NCBI RefSeq assembly: GCF_030817655.1 | Contig: NZ_JAUSZM010000003.1 | Location: 6,014,001 to 6,078,000 of the forward strand | Reading direction: 5' to 3' | From: Streptomyces sp. V4I2 | GTDB taxonomy: Bacteria > Actinomycetota > Actinomycetes > Streptomycetales > Streptomycetaceae | DNA length: 64,000 bases | Part shown: one piece after another, positions 7,976 through 16,275 of the stretch | How the letters are laid out: the number at the start of each line of letters is the position of its first letter | Numbering within the stretch: the first letter of the stretch is position 1 | Notes under the pieces: model-generated | Told to the model about the DNA's origin: nothing | The model's database searches: none | What the model saw: the letters and a program-made list of their open reading frames with translations, nothing else | Position numbers and translations under genes: made by a program

Positions 7976-9085
7976 TTGGCTGCGCAAAAGAGAACGAGTG
8001 ACGGCCTTTCAGGCGAAGACCCGGGGGAGATGGTGCAGCTGCTCACGCCGCACGGCGAGCGTGTGCACCACCCCGACTACGACATCGAACCAACCCCCGG
8101 GGAACTCCGGGAGATGTACCGGCGGATGGCGCTGACCCGCCGGGTGGACGCCGAGGGGGTCACCCTGCAGCGACAAGGCGAGCTGGGCCTGTGGCCCTCG
8201 TCGTTGGGACAGGAGGCGGCTCAGGTGGGCTCGGGTCTCGCGCTGCGCGCGGACGACCACGTCTTTCCGAGCTACCGCGACCACGGTGTCGCCCTCGCCA
8301 GACAGGTCGACCCGCTGCACATATTCCGGCTGTTCCGGGGCGTGAGCCACGGCGGCTGGGATCCCGCGGAGAAGAACTTCCATCTCTACACGCTCGTGAT
8401 CGGCTCCCAGGTTCTGCATGCCACCGGATATGCGATGGGCGTGGCCGACGACGATGCCGACTCCGCGGTCGTCGTGTATTTCGGTGACGGTGCGACCAGC
8501 CAGGGGGACGTGAGCGAGGCATTCAACTTCGCCGCCGTTTACGACGCGCCGGTCGTCTTTTTCTGCCAGAACAATCAATGGGCCATTTCGCAGGGTGTGG
8601 AAAGGCAGAGCAAGGTGCCGATCCACCGGCGCGCCGCCGGTTTCGGACTGCACGGTGTCCGGGTGGACGGCAACGACGTGCTGGCCTGTCTGGCGGTGAC
8701 GCGGGCCGCCGTGGAGCGAGCCAGGCAGGGACGCGAGGCGACACTCGTCGAGGCGTTCACCTACCGCATGGGCGCCCACACCACGTCGGACGACCCGACC
8801 CGCTACCGGCAGTCCGCCGAACTGACGCAGTGGGCGCGCAAGGACCCGATCGCCCGCCTGGAGAAGTACCTCCTGAACCACGGCTGGGCCGACGCCGACT
8901 TCGTCGCGGGGGTCGGTGAGGAGGGCGACCGGCTCGCCCAGCACATCAAGGAGAGCGTGCGCACCATGCCCGATCCCGATCTCACGGAGTTCTTCGACCT
9001 CACCTACGCCGGAGAGCACCGGCAGGTCACCGAGGAACGGGAGTGGTTCAAGGAGTACGAGGCGTCGTTCGTGGAGGGGAGCTGA
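7976..9085 (+). CDS. Branched-chain 2-oxoacid dehydrogenase E1 alpha subunit
   Basis: The 369-residue protein starts at TTG after GGGGGAG. The thiamine-diphosphate motif is complete: GDG at 170-172 to NN at 199-200. The surrounding residues (SLGQEAAQVG, PSYRDHG, TYRMGAHTTSDDPTRYR) are typical of E1 alpha of branched-chain or pyruvate dehydrogenases. It is followed 1 nt later by E1 beta. With ilvBNC in the same operon, the expected substrate is 2-oxoisovalerate, giving isobutyryl-CoA as starter for the KAS III. No E3 gene is present, so a genomic E3 must be shared. Confidence 0.92.
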   Translation: MAAQKRTSDGLSGEDPGEMVQLLTPHGERVHHPDYDIEPTPGELREMYRRMALTRRVDAEGVTLQRQGELGLWPSSLGQEAAQVGSGLALRADDHVFPSYRDHGVALARQVDPLHIFRLFRGVSHGGWDPAEKNFHLYTLVIGSQVLHATGYAMGVADDDADSAVVVYFGDGATSQGDVSEAFNFAAVYDAPVVFFCQNNQWAISQGVERQSKVPIHRRAAGFGLHGVRVDGNDVLACLAVTRAAVERARQGREATLVEAFTYRMGAHTTSDDPTRYRQSAELTQWARKDPIARLEKYLLNHGWADADFVAGVGEEGDRLAQHIKESVRTMPDPDLTEFFDLTYAGEHRQVTEEREWFKEYEASFVEGS

Positions 9086-9086
9086 C

Positions 9087-10061
9087 ATGGCGACGACGAC
9101 CCTTGCGAAGGCCGTCAACGCGGCGCTGCGGGCGGCTCTGGAGGACGACCCCAAGGTCGTGCTGATGGGCGAGGACATCGGGCGGCTCGGCGGTGTCTTC
9201 CGGGTCACCGACGGCTTGCAGAAGGACTTCGGGGACCACCGGGTCAAGGACACTCCGCTCGCCGAGTCCGGCATAGTCGGCACCGCGATCGGCCTGGCGC
9301 TACGCGGCTACCGACCTGTCGTGGAGATCCAGTTCGACGGCTTCGTCTTTCCCGCGTACGACCAGATCGTCACCCAGCTCGCCAAGATGCGGGCCCGATC
9401 CGGCGGCCGTATCGCGCTGCCGGTCGTCATCCGGATCCCGTACGGCGGCGGCATCGGCGCGGTCGAGCACCACAGCGAGTCTCCGGAGGCACTCTTCGCA
9501 CATGTCGCCGGACTGCGGGTGGTCTCGCCGTCCAACGCCGCGGACGCGTACACGATGCTCCGGCAGGCCGTCGCGGGCGACGACCCGGTCATCTACCTCG
9601 AGCCCAAACGCCGTTACTACGACAAGGGCGAGGTCGATCCGGCGGCGTCGCCCCACCCGCTGCACTCCGCACGGGTGATACGCCTCGGCCGCGATGCGAC
9701 GGTCCTCGCCTACGGGCCGACCGTGCGCACCGCCCTGGAGGCGGCGGCCGTGGCCGAGGAGGAGGGCACCAGCGTGGAGGTCGTCGACCTGCGCTCGGTC
9801 TCGCCGGTCGACTTCGACACGGTCGAGGCCTCGGTGCGCAGGACCGGCCGGCTGGTGGTGGTGCACGAGGCACCCGTGTTCTTCGGCACCGGCGCGGAGA
9901 TCGCCGCCCACGTCACGGAACGCTGCTTCGACCGGCTGGAGGCGCCGGTCCTGCGCGTGGGCGGATTCCACATGCCGTATCCGCCCGCCCGGACCGAGCA
10001 CGCCTACCTGCCCGACCTGGACCGGATTCTGGATGCCGTCGAGCGCGTCCTTGCCTACTGA
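9087..10061 (+). CDS. Branched-chain 2-oxoacid dehydrogenase E1 beta subunit
   Basis: The 324-residue protein starts at ATG, 1 nt after the E1 alpha stop, with AGGGGAG upstream. GEDIGRLGGVF, FPAYDQI, GGGIGAVEHHSESPEA (about residues 116-131) and the C-terminal transketolase domain (VEVVDLRSVSPVDFDTV) are characteristic of E1 beta. It forms the alpha2beta2 decarboxylase with the preceding protein. The start is chosen internal to a longer open frame because the upstream part overlaps E1 alpha and lacks homology. Confidence 0.93.
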   Translation: MATTTLAKAVNAALRAALEDDPKVVLMGEDIGRLGGVFRVTDGLQKDFGDHRVKDTPLAESGIVGTAIGLALRGYRPVVEIQFDGFVFPAYDQIVTQLAKMRARSGGRIALPVVIRIPYGGGIGAVEHHSESPEALFAHVAGLRVVSPSNAADAYTMLRQAVAGDDPVIYLEPKRRYYDKGEVDPAASPHPLHSARVIRLGRDATVLAYGPTVRTALEAAAVAEEEGTSVEVVDLRSVSPVDFDTVEASVRRTGRLVVVHEAPVFFGTGAEIAAHVTERCFDRLEAPVLRVGGFHMPYPPARTEHAYLPDLDRILDAVERVLAY

Positions 10062-10098
10062 CGTCCCGGCCGCTCTGGCCCACCGAGACGAGGATTCC

Positions 10099-11397
10099 GT
10101 GGAAGCACAGCGTTTCCGTGAGTTCAGGATGCCCGACGTGGGCGAGGGCCTGAGCGAGGCGGACATACTCCAGTGGTACGTGAAGCCCGGCGACCGGGTG
10201 CACGACGGTATGACCGTGTGCGAGGTCGAGACCGCGAAGGCGGCGGTGGAACTGCCCATCCCCTACGACGGGGCGGTGCACGAGATCCGGTGCCCCGCCG
10301 GCACGACGGTCGACATCGGGGCGGTCATCATCACCGTCGACACCGCGCCGGACGGCGGGCCCGAGCCCGCCGACCCGCCGACGTCCGAGCCCGCGGACCC
10401 GCCGGCTCCCGAGCCGGAGCCCCAGCAGGCCCTGCTCGTCGGATACGGCGTCATGAACGGCTCGACGAGGCGCCGCCCACGCAAGCCGCGAGCCGAGCGG
10501 GAGCGGCCCGCCCGCCGAGAGGCCGTTCCCGGCGCGGCGAAGCCCCCGGTGCGCAAGCTCGCCCGGGACCTCGGCGTCGACCTCGGCCTCCTGGTGCCCT
10601 CCGGCCCGGGCGGTGTGATCACCCGTGAGGACGTCCACGCCGCGGCCCGCACCACCCAGCCGCCGGTGGCCGACCAACCGGTGCGTGTCCCCGCGTCCGA
10701 CGAACGCCGTGTCCCCATCAAGGGGGTGCGCAAAGCGACCGCCGAGGCCATGGTGACGAGTGCCTTCACGGCACCCCACGTCACCGAGTTCAGCACCGTC
10801 GACGTGACACGCACCGTGAAACTCGTCCAACAGCTCAAGCAGGACCCCGACTTGGCGGGACTGCGGGTGACCCCGCTGCTCCTCGTGGCCAGAGCCTTCC
10901 TGGCCGCGGTGCGGCGTTTCCCCGAGATCAACGCCTCCTGGGACGAGGCCGCACAGGAGATCGTCATCAAGGAGCGGGTCCACCTGGGCATCGCCGCGGC
11001 CACGCCCCGTGGCCTGCTCGTCCCCAACATCAAAGACGCGCACACCAGGAACCTGCCGCAACTGGCGGCGGAGCTGGGCGACCTGGTCGCCACGGCCCGG
11101 GCCGGCCGGACCACCCCCGCGGCCCTGTCCGGCGGCACGGTGACCATCACCAACCTTGGGGTCTTCGGCGTCGACACGGGAACCCCGATCCTCAACCCGG
11201 GTGAGGCGGCCATCCTCGCCGTGGGAGCGATCAGGACCCTGCCCTGGGTGCACCGGGGCAAGGTGAAGCCCCGTCAAGTACTCACTCTGGCCCTCTCCTT
11301 CGACCACCGCCTGGTCGACGGAGAGCTGGGCTCCAAGGTCCTCGACGCGACCGCGGAGATCCTCGAGCAGCCCAAGCGACTCGTCACATGGGCGTAG
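10099..11397 (+). CDS. Dihydrolipoamide acyltransferase E2 subunit
   Basis: The 432-residue protein starts at GTG with an upstream GAGG. One lipoyl domain has the ETAKA lysine (Lys47). A Pro/Glu-rich linker follows (about 85-125), then an E1/E3-binding domain (VRKLARDLGVDL...GVITREDV), and a catalytic domain ends in the SFDHRLVDG active-site motif. It transfers the acyl group to CoA, completing isobutyryl-CoA supply. Its end overlaps the acetolactate synthase start by 10 nt. Only one lipoyl domain is present, usual for bacterial branched-chain E2. Confidence 0.93.
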   Translation: MEAQRFREFRMPDVGEGLSEADILQWYVKPGDRVHDGMTVCEVETAKAAVELPIPYDGAVHEIRCPAGTTVDIGAVIITVDTAPDGGPEPADPPTSEPADPPAPEPEPQQALLVGYGVMNGSTRRRPRKPRAERERPARREAVPGAAKPPVRKLARDLGVDLGLLVPSGPGGVITREDVHAAARTTQPPVADQPVRVPASDERRVPIKGVRKATAEAMVTSAFTAPHVTEFSTVDVTRTVKLVQQLKQDPDLAGLRVTPLLLVARAFLAAVRRFPEINASWDEAAQEIVIKERVHLGIAAATPRGLLVPNIKDAHTRNLPQLAAELGDLVATARAGRTTPAALSGGTVTITNLGVFGVDTGTPILNPGEAAILAVGAIRTLPWVHRGKVKPRQVLTLALSFDHRLVDGELGSKVLDATAEILEQPKRLVTWA

Positions 11398-13184
11398 CGA
11401 TGACCACCGGACTCATGACGGGTGCGCAGTCCCTCATCCGCTCTCTCGAGGAGGTCGGCGCCGAGACGGTATTCGGTATTCCCGGTGGTGCGATCCTCCC
11501 GGCGTACGACCCGTTGATGGACTCGACCCGGGTGCGGCACGTCCTGGTCCGGCACGAGCAGGGCGCGGGTCACGCGGCCACCGGTTACGCGCAGGCCACC
11601 GGCAAGGTCGGCGTCTGCATGGCGACCTCCGGCCCCGGTGCCACCAACCTGGTGACGCCGATCGCGGACGCCCACATGGACTCGGTGCCGCTCGTGGCGA
11701 TCACCGGCCAGGTGGCCTCCAAGGCGATCGGCACGGACGCCTTCCAGGAGGCGGACATCGTCGGCATCACCATGCCGATCACCAAGCACAACTTCCTGGT
11801 CACCAAGGCCGAGGACATCCCGCGGGTGATCGCGCAGGCCTTCCACATCGCCTCCACCGGCCGTCCGGGGCCGGTCCTGGTCGACATCGCCAAGGACGCA
11901 CTCCAGGCGAAGACGGTGTTCTCCTGGCCGCCCGTCATGGACCTGCCCGGCTACCGCCCGGTGACCAAGCCGCACGCCAAGCAGATCCGTGAGGGCGCCA
12001 AGCTGATCACCCAGGCGAAGCGGCCCGTCCTCTACGTCGGCGGTGGTGTCATCAAGTCCGGCGCCACCGCCGAGCTGAAGGTCCTCGCGGAACTCACCGG
12101 AGCTCCCGTCACCACCACCTTGATGGGGCTGGGCGGGTTCCCCGACAGCCACCCGCTGCACGTGGGAATGCCGGGCATGCACGGTGCGGTCACCGCCGTC
12201 ACCGCGCTGCAGAAGGCCGACCTGATCGTCGCCCTCGGAACCCGCTTCGACGACCGCGTCACCGGCAAGCTGGACAGCTTCGCCCCGCACGCCAAGATCG
12301 TCCACGCCGACATCGACCCGGCCGAGATCGGCAAGAACCGCGCCGCCGACGTGCCGATCGTCGGCGACGCCCGCGAGGTCATCGCCGACCTGGTCCAGGC
12401 CGTCCAGAAGGAGCACAGCGAGGGCCACAAGGGCGACTACAGCTCCTGGTGGAAGGACCTGTCCCGCTGGCGCGAGACCTACCCGCTCGGTTACGACCAG
12501 CCCGACAACGGCTCGCTCTCCCCGCAGCAGGTCATCGAGCGCATCGGCCAGCTCGCCCCCGAGGGCACGATCTTCGCCGCGGGCGTCGGCCAGCACCAGA
12601 TGTGGGCCGCGCACTTCATCCAGTACGAGAAGCCCGCCACCTGGCTGAACTCCGGCGGCGCCGGAACCATGGGCTACGCGGTCCCGGCCGCCATGGGCGC
12701 CAAGGCCGGCATTCCGGGCAACACGGTCTGGGCGATCGACGGCGACGGCTGCTTCCAGATGACCAACCAGGAACTCACCACCTGCGCCCTGAACAACATC
12801 CCGATCAAGGTCGCCATCATCAACAACGGCGCCCTCGGGATGGTCCGCCAGTGGCAGACCCTCTTCTACAACCAGCGCTACTCCAACACCGTGCTGCACA
12901 GCGGTCCCGAGGACGTCAACCCGGACGCCAAGGGCACGCGCGTGCCGGACTTCGTGAAGCTGTCCGAGGCGATGGGCTGCGTGGGCCTGCGCTGTGAGCG
13001 CCCGGAGGACCTGGACAAGGTCATCGAAGAGGCGAACTCCATCAACGACCGCCCCGTCGTCGTCGACTTCATCGTCCACGAGGACGCGATGGTGTGGCCG
13101 ATGGTCGCCGCCGGCACCTCCAACGACGAGATCATGGCCGCCCGGGACGTCCGCCCCGACTTCGGCGACAACGAAGACGACTGA
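11388..13184 (+). CDS. ilvB: Acetolactate synthase large subunit
   Basis: The 598-residue protein has the full AHAS organisation: catalytic Glu in VRHEQGAGHAA, the FAD-binding middle domain, and the ThDP motif GDG...NN (AIDGDGCFQM to IINNGALG). Compared with typical Streptomyces IlvB the poorly conserved N-terminal extension is nearly absent. ATGs at 11388 and 11400 are both possible starts; 11388 overlaps the E2 stop. It makes 2-acetolactate from pyruvate, the first step to 2-oxoisovalerate. It is a cluster-located copy, probably a paralogue of the housekeeping gene, inferred from its position inside a biosynthetic operon. Confidence 0.95.
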   Translation: MGVAMTTGLMTGAQSLIRSLEEVGAETVFGIPGGAILPAYDPLMDSTRVRHVLVRHEQGAGHAATGYAQATGKVGVCMATSGPGATNLVTPIADAHMDSVPLVAITGQVASKAIGTDAFQEADIVGITMPITKHNFLVTKAEDIPRVIAQAFHIASTGRPGPVLVDIAKDALQAKTVFSWPPVMDLPGYRPVTKPHAKQIREGAKLITQAKRPVLYVGGGVIKSGATAELKVLAELTGAPVTTTLMGLGGFPDSHPLHVGMPGMHGAVTAVTALQKADLIVALGTRFDDRVTGKLDSFAPHAKIVHADIDPAEIGKNRAADVPIVGDAREVIADLVQAVQKEHSEGHKGDYSSWWKDLSRWRETYPLGYDQPDNGSLSPQQVIERIGQLAPEGTIFAAGVGQHQMWAAHFIQYEKPATWLNSGGAGTMGYAVPAAMGAKAGIPGNTVWAIDGDGCFQMTNQELTTCALNNIPIKVAIINNGALGMVRQWQTLFYNQRYSNTVLHSGPEDVNPDAKGTRVPDFVKLSEAMGCVGLRCERPEDLDKVIEEANSINDRPVVVDFIVHEDAMVWPMVAAGTSNDEIMAARDVRPDFGDNEDD

Positions 13185-13204
13185 GCGAGAGAGACCCAAG
13201 AGAC

Positions 13205-13747
13205 ATGTCCAAGCACACGCTCTCCGTCCTGGTGGAGAACACCCCGGGCATCCTCGCCCGGATCGCCGCCCTGTTCTCCCGCCGCGGGTTCAACATCGAC
13301 TCGCTCGCGGTCGGTGTCACCGAGCACCCCGAGATCTCCCGGATCACCATCGTGGTCAACGGCGAACTGACCCGGCTCGACCAAGTCATCGAGCAGACCG
13401 GGAAGTTGGTCAACGTCCTCGATGTCATGGAACTGGAGCCCGACGCGCGGATAATCCGTGAGCTGGTGCTCGTGAAGGTTCGCGCCGACAACCGGACGCG
13501 TTCGCAGATTCTGGAGATCGTCCAGCTCTTCCGCGCCAAGACCGTCGACGTCTCCCCTGAAGCGGTGACCATCGAGGCCACCGGCAGCGGCGAGAAGCTG
13601 TCCGCCCTGCTCAGGATGCTCGAACCGTACGGCATCAAGGAACTGGTCCAGTCCGGCGCGATCGCCATCGGACGAGGCCCCGTCCCGCTCATCGACCGCA
13701 GGCCGCGTCCCGCCACCCTGGCGCCGTGGGCCGCCGCCATCGCCTAG
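13205..13747 (+). CDS. ilvN: Acetolactate synthase small regulatory subunit
   Basis: The 180-residue protein starts with MSKHTLSVLVENTPGILARI, the conserved ACT domain, followed by the C-terminal domain (TRSQILEIVQLFRAKTVDVS). It starts 20 nt after ilvB. The last ~20 residues (RPRPATLAPWAAAIA) differ from the usual GRG...SISDRS-type tail. This could alter valine feedback, but that is speculative. Confidence 0.94.
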   Translation: MSKHTLSVLVENTPGILARIAALFSRRGFNIDSLAVGVTEHPEISRITIVVNGELTRLDQVIEQTGKLVNVLDVMELEPDARIIRELVLVKVRADNRTRSQILEIVQLFRAKTVDVSPEAVTIEATGSGEKLSALLRMLEPYGIKELVQSGAIAIGRGPVPLIDRRPRPATLAPWAAAIA

Positions 13748-13759
13748 GAGTAACCATCC

Positions 13760-14761
13760 ATGTCTGCCGAGCTGTTCTACGACGCCGACGCCGACCTGTC
13801 CATCATCCAGGGCCGCAAGGTCGCGGTCATCGGTTACGGCAGCCAGGGCCACGCCCACGCGCTGTCGCTCCGTGACTCGGGTGTCGACGTGCGTGTCGGT
13901 CTGCACGAGGGCTCCAAGTCCAAGGCCAAGGCCGAGGAGCAGGGGCTGCGCGTGGTCACCCCGGCCGAGGCGGCCGCCGAGGCCGACGTCATCATGATCC
14001 TGGTCCCGGACCCGATCCAGGCCCAGGTCTACGAGGAGTCCATCAAGGACAACCTCAAGGACGGCGACGCCCTCTTCTTCGGCCACGGCCTGAACATCCG
14101 CTTCGACTTCATCAAGCCCCCGGCCGGCATCGACGTCTGCATGGTCGCCCCCAAGGGCCCGGGCCACCTGGTGCGCCGCCAGTACGAGGAGGGCCGCGGC
14201 GTTCCGTGTATCGCGGCCGTCGAGCAGGACGCGACCGGCAGCGCCTTCGAGCTGGCTCTCTCGTACGCGAAGGGCATCGGCGGCACCCGCGCCGGCGTCA
14301 TCAAGACGACCTTCACCGAGGAGACCGAGACCGACCTGTTCGGTGAGCAGGCCGTTCTCTGCGGTGGTACGGCCGCGCTGGTCAAGGCCGGTTTCGAAAC
14401 GCTGACCGAGGCGGGCTACCAGCCGGAGATCGCGTACTTCGAGTGCCTGCACGAGCTGAAGCTGATCGTCGACCTCATGTACGAGGGCGGCCTGGACAAG
14501 ATGCGCTGGTCGGTCTCCGAGACCGCCGAGTGGGGCGACTACGTCACCGGCCCGCGGATCATCACGGACGCCACCAAGGCCGAGATGAAGAAGGTCCTCG
14601 CCGAGATCCAGGACGGCACCTTCGCCCGCGAGTGGATGGCCGAGTACCACGGCGGTCTGAAGAAGTACAACGAGTACAAGACCGCGGACTCCGAGCACCT
14701 CCTGGAGACCACCGGCAAGCAGCTCCGCAAGCTCATGTCGTGGGTCGACGAAGCGGCGTGA
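13760..14761 (+). CDS. ilvC: Ketol-acid reductoisomerase
   Basis: The 333-residue protein has the NADPH-binding motif VIGYGSQGHAHALSLRDSG at about residues 22-40. It has the Mg-binding acidic residues of the knotted domain (ETETDLFGEQAVLCGG; YFECLHELKLIVDLMYEGG). It lies 12 nt after ilvN. It yields 2,3-dihydroxyisovalerate; dihydroxyacid dehydratase (IlvD) and transaminase are not in the cluster and must come from elsewhere in the genome. Confidence 0.96.
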   Translation: MSAELFYDADADLSIIQGRKVAVIGYGSQGHAHALSLRDSGVDVRVGLHEGSKSKAKAEEQGLRVVTPAEAAAEADVIMILVPDPIQAQVYEESIKDNLKDGDALFFGHGLNIRFDFIKPPAGIDVCMVAPKGPGHLVRRQYEEGRGVPCIAAVEQDATGSAFELALSYAKGIGGTRAGVIKTTFTEETETDLFGEQAVLCGGTAALVKAGFETLTEAGYQPEIAYFECLHELKLIVDLMYEGGLDKMRWSVSETAEWGDYVTGPRIITDATKAEMKKVLAEIQDGTFAREWMAEYHGGLKKYNEYKTADSEHLLETTGKQLRKLMSWVDEAA

Positions 14762-14772
14762 AGGAAATCGGG

Positions 14773-14794
14773 TGTGCATGCGCGGGCATGTACA
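14773..14794. promoter_or_regulatory. Inverted repeat upstream of the KAS III gene
   Basis: TGTGCATGC / GCATGTACA arms (one mismatch) with a 4-nt spacer lie in the 94-nt gap between ilvC and the KAS III gene. This is one of the few real gaps in the operon, so an internal promoter with an operator is plausible. The regulator is unknown. Confidence 0.4.
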
Positions 14795-14855
14795 AACTTC
14801 CTGCACGGTGCTTCCGTCGATAAAGTAGTCAGTGAAATCAGCGCGAGGGGGAAAC

Positions 14856-15875
14856 ATGATACGCGCAACAGTCCTGGCCGGAATCGGAGCAGCAATTCCG
14901 CCACGTTCGGTGACGAATGACGAACTCGCCCGGACACTGGACACCAACGACACCTGGATTCGTACCAGGACCGGTATTCGTACCCGCCACTGGGCCGACA
15001 CCGGGACCAGTACCGGTGATCTCGCGACCGCCGCCGGCGCGCGAGCCCTGAAGTCCGCCGGGGTCGATTCCGTGGATCTGGTGATCCTGGCGACCAGCAC
15101 CGGAAACCAACCAATGCCCGGCACGGCGCCGGAAGTCGCGACCGCACTCGGACTCGGGCACGTCGCCGCCTACGACATCTCTGCGGCCTGCTCCGGATTC
15201 CTGTACGCGCTGTCCGCCGCCGCCGGGGCGATCGCGTCCGGCGTGGCGGAGCGGGTCCTGGTCGTCGGCGCGGACGTCTGGTCCACTCGGCTCGACCCGC
15301 AGGATCGTTCCACCACCATCATCTTCGGTGACGGCGCCGGAGCCGCGGTCCTGCGCGCCGGCGACGCCGACGAGCCCGGCGCGCTGCTCGGCTTCGACCT
15401 GGGCAGCGACGGCACCGGTCACGAGCTGGCCCAGGTGGCCGGCGGCGGTTCGCGGGAGCGGGGCAGCGGACTGCCGGCGCGGCCCGAGGGCGCGTATATG
15501 ACCATGCAGGGCAAGGACATGTTCACCCACGCCGTCAACAGGATGGCCGCCTCTTCCGAGCAGCTGCTCGGACGCGTTGGCTGGAGCGCGGCGGACGTCG
15601 ACTGGTGCGCGGCGCACCAGGCGAACATCCGGATCCTGCACACGGTCGCGGACGTGCTCGGCGTCGAGCGGTCCCGCATGCTGGTCCACCTCGACAAGGT
15701 CGGCAACACCTCGGCCGCCTCCATCCCGCTGGCGCTCACCGACGCCGCCGTCAGCGAGCGCGTCAAGCCCGGTGACCGGGTGCTGATGACCGCCTTCGGC
15801 GGCGGGCTCAGCTGGGCCTCGACCGCCCTGCGGTGGCCGGAGATCGACGTCATGGAAATCTCCACGGAAATCTGA
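14856..15875 (+). CDS. Beta-ketoacyl-ACP synthase III (FabH-like)
   Basis: The 339-residue protein has an ATG after GAGGGGGAAAC. The Cys-His-Asn triad is intact: Cys112 in DISAACSGF, His254 in CAAHQANIRI, Asn284 in VGNTSAAS. FabH-type enzymes condense an acyl-CoA starter with malonyl-ACP. Given the operon the natural starter would be isobutyryl-CoA, giving 4-methyl-3-oxopentanoyl-ACP. The discrete ACP follows. In methylenomycin biosynthesis the equivalent pair is MmyC/MmyA. Local sequence around the start is less GC-rich than the preceding ilv genes. Confidence 0.9.
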   Translation: MIRATVLAGIGAAIPPRSVTNDELARTLDTNDTWIRTRTGIRTRHWADTGTSTGDLATAAGARALKSAGVDSVDLVILATSTGNQPMPGTAPEVATALGLGHVAAYDISAACSGFLYALSAAAGAIASGVAERVLVVGADVWSTRLDPQDRSTTIIFGDGAGAAVLRAGDADEPGALLGFDLGSDGTGHELAQVAGGGSRERGSGLPARPEGAYMTMQGKDMFTHAVNRMAASSEQLLGRVGWSAADVDWCAAHQANIRILHTVADVLGVERSRMLVHLDKVGNTSAASIPLALTDAAVSERVKPGDRVLMTAFGGGLSWASTALRWPEIDVMEISTEI

Positions 15876-15976
15876 ACCGACGGGTTTCTCACACCTCACC
15901 GCGTATTCCAGCGGATTTCTCCACTACTACGAGCCCGCGCTGCATCCTGCCCTGATTCCTGACTGTAGGGGGACCC

Positions 15977-16231
15977 ATGAATTCTCAAGCGGTAGCCGAG
16001 AGCATCGCCACCATCCTGACCGACAATTTCGACCTGGATCAGGACGTGACCCCCGCCACCCGGTTCAGCGAAATAGAACTCGACTCGCTGATCATGCTGG
16101 AGCTTTCCGTGATCATCGAGCGGAAGTACGGCATCAAAATCGCCGAGGACGAGCTGGTCGAGGCCGGCAGCGTCGCCGGAGTCGTGGCGCTGATGGAATC
16201 CCGCAGCAGCGTCGACACCCCCGCCGACTGA
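15977..16231 (+). CDS. Acyl carrier protein
   Basis: The 84-residue acidic protein has the phosphopantetheine motif ELDSLIM (Ser37) and flanking helices typical of discrete ACPs. It is the only carrier protein in the cluster, so the KAS III, AfsA-like protein, SDR and thioesterase probably all act on substrates bound to it. The 101-nt gap before it shows no obvious hairpin; the start follows GTAGGGGGACCC. Confidence 0.93.
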   Translation: MNSQAVAESIATILTDNFDLDQDVTPATRFSEIELDSLIMLELSVIIERKYGIKIAEDELVEAGSVAGVVALMESRSSVDTPAD

Positions 16232-16275
16232 ACCGACCTTCCCACCCGCTTCCGCCCCCTTCTGGAGGACCCGTC

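Noticed and set aside
12878..15124. 748-codon minus-strand ORF over ilvN/ilvC, and similar long antisense ORFs at 11274-13199, 38284-40641, 54489-56408, 56867-59545 and 61136-63919
   Set aside because: They mirror well-conserved genes on the other strand, have low-complexity Gly/Arg/Asp/Val composition, and arise from high-GC codon bias.
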